10,100 nt of DNA, from the NCBI GenBank assembly GCA_964448935.1, contig CAYVBE010000161.1, positions 1 to 10,100 on the forward strand, read 5' to 3'. This document shows positions 8,327 through 10,100 of this stretch, one piece after another. The translations under genes were made by a program, and so were the position numbers. The notes beneath the pieces are model-generated. The model saw only the letters and a program-made list of their open reading frames with translations, did no database searches and was not told where the DNA came from. Numbering within the stretch: the stretch's first letter is position 1; each line of letters starts with the position of its first letter. This DNA comes from CAYVBE01 sp964448935. GTDB lineage: Bacteria > Planctomycetota > Brocadiia > SM23-32.

Positions 8327-8724
8327 GCAACAGGAGACACCACTTTTCTTGTGAAGAGTAACGCCCCCTGCCATCAGAACTTTGAGCAGCCTCGTCTATC
8401 AGCCGCCCGCAACGCGACCGGACACGGAATTCCATGTCCAGGGCGGGGTGCGGTAGTCGAACCACGCGAGCTTCCGGGGCGACCTTCCACAGCCGGAGCG
8501 GCGATGGGCGCGCAACAGGTATGGAATGCAAGTCACCCGCCGGAACTGTTGGTGCTGGACCTCTCTGTCATGACGGACCCATTGAGAATCGTCCCGGTTA
8601 ACACACCCCAACCGGTTTGTACCCGTCCTGGTGCCCCGTGCCCATACCGGTGACATAGCGCGGCCCCGGTTGTGGAGATTGAGGACGAGTTTATCCGGGA
8701 CATAAGCATTGAAAGGAGTTTTCT
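8327..8724. other. Non-coding stretch upstream of the GH130 gene
   Basis: About 400 bases without a supportable gene. A 100-codon open frame (GTG 8351 to 8653) has no properly spaced ribosome binding site and an improbable product, so I leave it out. The stretch contains a 20-base dyad (8420-8439) and a six-base stem CCGGTT (8594-8599)/AACCGG (8610-8615) followed by TTTGT, which could be a weak terminator. Nearest the next gene, TTGAGG (8679-8684) and CATAAG (8701-8706), 16 bases apart, are poor promoter candidates. No mobile-element end was recognised. Confidence 0.5.
8420..8439. promoter_or_regulatory. 20-base imperfect dyad, possible operator
   Basis: GGACACGGAA (8420-8429) and TTCCATGTCC (8430-8439) are reverse complements except for one base pair. 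Gapless dyads of this length with a symmetric centre are typical of sites bound by dimeric repressors such as LacI or GntR types. It lies about 95 bases after the preceding gene and 285 before the GH130 gene, far for a simple operator. It shares the eight bases GAATTCCA with the dyad at 6077-6092. Confidence 0.35.
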
Positions 8725-9708
8725 GTGGCTGAAGTGATCAACGGCGAGCCCCTGCCCGAGACGCCCTGGGAGGACCGTCCCGAGGGCTGCGACGACGTGG
8801 TCTGGCGCTACAGCGACAATCCGGTCATCCCGCGCGACGCCATACCCTCCTCCAACAGCATCTTCAACAGCGCCGTGGTGCCCTTCGAAGGTGCCTACGC
8901 CGGTGTTTTTCGCTGCGACGACAAGCGGCGCCACATGCAGCTCCACGCCGGCCGCAGCGAGGATGGTATCAACTGGGACATCGAGCCGGACCCGATCGAG
9001 TTCGAGTGCGACATCCCCGCGCTGCAGAATTTCCAGTACGGCTACGACCCGCGCGTCTGTCTCATCGAGGGCCGCTACTACGTCCAGTGGTGCAACGGTT
9101 ATCACGGGCCGACCATCGGTCTGGGCTGGACGGAGGACTTCGAGACGTTCCACCAGATGGAGAACGCATTCCTGCCCTACAACCGGGACGGCGTTCTGTT
9201 CCCGCGCCGAATCGGCGGGAACTTTGCTATGCTCAGCCGCCCGAGCGACCGGGGGCACACGCCCTTCGGCGACATGTTCTACAGCGAGAGCCCGGACCTG
9301 ACGTTCTGGGGCAAGCACCGGTTCGTGATGCAGCCGGCGGGCGGGTGGCAGTCAACCAAGATCGGCGCCGGCCCCGTCCCGATCGAGACGGACGAGGGCT
9401 GGCTGCTGCTCTACCACGGCGTTCTCACCTCCTGCAACGGGTTCTGGTACAGCACCGGCGTGGCGCTGCTGGACCTGGAGGAGCCGTGGAAGGTCATCGC
9501 GCGCGGCAGCGAATATGTGCTGGCGCCGCAGGAACTCTACGAGTGCGTCGGCGACGTGCCCAACGTGGTCTTCCCCTGCGCCGCCCTTTGCGACGCGCCC
9601 ACCGGGCGGCTGGCCATCTACTACGGCGCTGCGGACACCGTGACGGCCATGGCGTTCGCCTGCGTGGACGAACTGGTGGCGTTCGCCAAAGAGAAGAACA
9701 TGGTGTGA
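8725..9708 (+). CDS. GH130 family glycoside phosphorylase (beta-mannoside phosphorylase-like)
   Basis: A 327-residue protein, the usual size for GH130, without a signal peptide. The start is GTG 8725, six bases after AAAGGAG (8712-8718). GH130 enzymes use inorganic phosphate to cleave beta-1,4- or beta-1,2-linked mannosides in the cytoplasm, giving mannose 1-phosphate and a shortened acceptor. Family signatures appear in order along a five-bladed propeller: YGYDPRV with the probable catalytic Asp108; DGVLFPRR at 155-162; SRPSDR at 171-176; a Lys212 in STKIGAGPVPI; LLYHGV with His231; GDVPNVVFP at 276-284; and IYYGAADT at 298-305. Basic residues equivalent to Arg172, Lys212 and His231 bind phosphate in characterised phosphorylases, so phosphorolysis is more likely than hydrolysis (from memory of the family, not aligned here). 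The linkage cannot be told from sequence alone. No partner epimerase or transporter is in view. Codon use matches the left-hand operon rather than the gene just before it. Confidence 0.9.
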   Translation: MAEVINGEPLPETPWEDRPEGCDDVVWRYSDNPVIPRDAIPSSNSIFNSAVVPFEGAYAGVFRCDDKRRHMQLHAGRSEDGINWDIEPDPIEFECDIPALQNFQYGYDPRVCLIEGRYYVQWCNGYHGPTIGLGWTEDFETFHQMENAFLPYNRDGVLFPRRIGGNFAMLSRPSDRGHTPFGDMFYSESPDLTFWGKHRFVMQPAGGWQSTKIGAGPVPIETDEGWLLLYHGVLTSCNGFWYSTGVALLDLEEPWKVIARGSEYVLAPQELYECVGDVPNVVFPCAALCDAPTGRLAIYYGAADTVTAMAFACVDELVAFAKEKNMV

Positions 9709-9724
9709 TGTCGTAAGGATGTCT

Positions 9725-9857
9725 GCCTTGAAAGGGCGGAACACAAGCGTGGTGCGCGCGGTGATCTCGGTCAAGTATGAAGGCGCATTCCGCGTTGCTT
9801 GACACGCACTCGTATGGCGAATTGATCTACGGCTGTGATGTTCCGCCCTTTCAGGGC
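9725..9857. repeat. 19-base inverted repeat pair with self-pairing arms (REP/BIME-like)
   Basis: The left arm (9725-9743, GCCTTGAAAGGGCGGAACA) is the reverse complement of the right arm (9839-9857) except for one G-T wobble; 95 bases separate them. Each arm also folds on itself: GCCTT-GAA-AGGGC (9725-9737) on the left and GCCCT-TTC-AGGGC (9845-9857) on the right, each with a three-base loop. Two hairpin units in opposite orientation are the arrangement of bacterial interspersed mosaic elements; a short non-autonomous inverted-repeat transposon is the alternative. Confidence 0.7.
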
Positions 9858-9940
9858 TCAACCTTTCTACTCTGCGCTATACCCAGGGCTGCGGCCTGCG
9901 GCCTTGCCCTGGGCTTCTATGTCCGGCTCTTTCAGAGCCG
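9838..9940. repeat. Tandem related hairpins around a CCCAGGGC palindrome
   Basis: Two similar units in the same orientation start 81 bases apart: ATGTTCCGCCCTTTCAGGGC (9838-9857) and a degenerate copy at 9919-9939. The second folds as CGGCTCT-TTC-AGAGCCG (9924-9940); its stem bases differ from the first copy in a way that keeps pairing. Between them CCCAGGGC (9882-9889) pairs with GCCCTGGG (9906-9913) around a loop holding two copies of TGCGGCC (9890-9903). Conserved loop with changed but paired stems indicates selection for structure or spread as a repeat family. Confidence 0.65.
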
Positions 9941-9981
9941 TAAGGCGGCAGCCGGCTGTGGGCGCCCTTCGTCCGGAGCAA

Positions 9982-10041
9982 GTTGGGTTGACCCGGTCCC
10001 AACGCGTACTACGGCGAACCATTCGGGCCGTTCCCACGGCC
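9982..10041. repeat. Two further short hairpins
   Basis: GTTGGG (9982-9987) pairs with CCCAAC (9998-10003) over a ten-base loop, and GGCCGT (10026-10031) pairs with ACGGCC (10036-10041) over a TCCC loop. Both stems are six base pairs and perfect. They extend the palindromic cluster, though their sequences differ from the CTTTCAG units, and either could be a chance stem in GC-rich DNA. Confidence 0.4.
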
Positions 10042-10100
10042 ACGATGCTAGTGGTCCATAACACTTGAGTTTCGGGGTTCAGAGCCATTCTGGCAAGGTC

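Larger units (their letters stand above)
9709..10100. other. Palindrome-rich non-coding stretch downstream of the GH130 gene
   Basis: About 390 bases to the window edge without a supportable gene; open frames here read through palindromes and have no ribosome binding sites. Almost all of it is occupied by inverted repeats, listed separately (9725-9857, 9838-9940, 9982-10041). It therefore looks like a repeat cluster rather than a decayed gene. Transcription leaving the GH130 gene would enter these hairpins within 20 bases of its stop. Confidence 0.6.

Noticed and set aside
8351..8653. 100-codon open frame between the GH123-like and GH130 genes
   Set aside because: The purine-rich motif upstream is about 15-20 bases away, the frame runs through palindromes, and the product (many Pro, Arg, Cys) resembles translated non-coding DNA.
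9799..9827. Perfect TTGACA (9799-9804) as a promoter inside the inverted-repeat unit
   Set aside because: No acceptable -10 box lies 16-18 bases downstream and no gene follows within the window.
9725..10041. CRISPR array
   Set aside because: Repeats are few, differ in orientation and spacing, are individually palindromic with three-base loops, and no cas genes are present.
10078..10086. TTCAGAGCC as a fourth copy of the hairpin unit
   Set aside because: It repeats the 3' half of the unit at 9931-9939, but the pairing 5' half is missing, so it may be chance or a remnant.

Overview
The window is a GC-rich piece of bacterial chromosome from a draft assembly; a run of exactly 100 N at 1366-1465 is a scaffolding gap. 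It carries a cluster of carbohydrate-degrading enzymes, all on the plus strand. Secreted multidomain glycosidases, a sulfatase-fold protein, a DUF4091/GH123-like protein, and Shine-Dalgarno starts using both ATG and GTG suggest a Planctomycetes-Verrucomicrobia-Lentisphaerae or Hydrogenedentes-type organism. That placement is an impression from gene content, not a demonstrated taxonomy.

Left part (1-5684), a probable operon: the last 35 codons of an unidentified gene; a short medium-chain (zinc) dehydrogenase (130-1068); a secreted two-domain enzyme with a clan GH-A glycoside hydrolase in front and an SGNH/GDSL esterase at the C-terminus (1159-4255, interrupted by the N gap); and, 22 bases later, a sulfatase-superfamily hydrolase without a signal peptide and with threonine where sulfatases have the formylglycine cysteine or serine (4278-5684). 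A hairpin follows the last stop codon.

Middle part (5685-8724): two non-coding stretches of about 400 bases flank a secreted DUF4091/GH123-like protein (6104-8326). Its codons end in G or C less often than those of the neighbours. Each non-coding stretch holds an imperfect dyad of the operator type.

Right part (8725-10100): a cytoplasmic GH130 glycoside phosphorylase of the mannoside-phosphorylase type (8725-9708). It is followed by about 390 non-coding bases packed with palindromes: a 19-base inverted repeat whose two arms are each small hairpins, a related third hairpin, and a CCCAGGGC/GCCCTGGG hairpin. These look like a dispersed intergenic repeat (REP/BIME-like).

Taken together, the genes could take apart a decorated beta-linked polysaccharide. 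The secreted GH-A/SGNH enzyme would cut backbone and ester groups, the GH123-like protein would act on another linkage, the GH130 enzyme would phosphorolyse imported disaccharides, and the dehydrogenase would process a sugar or polyol. No transporter, regulator, tRNA, rRNA, CRISPR array or transposase was seen. The least ordinary items are the glycosidase-esterase fusion, the threonine in the sulfatase-like active site, and the palindrome cluster at the right end.
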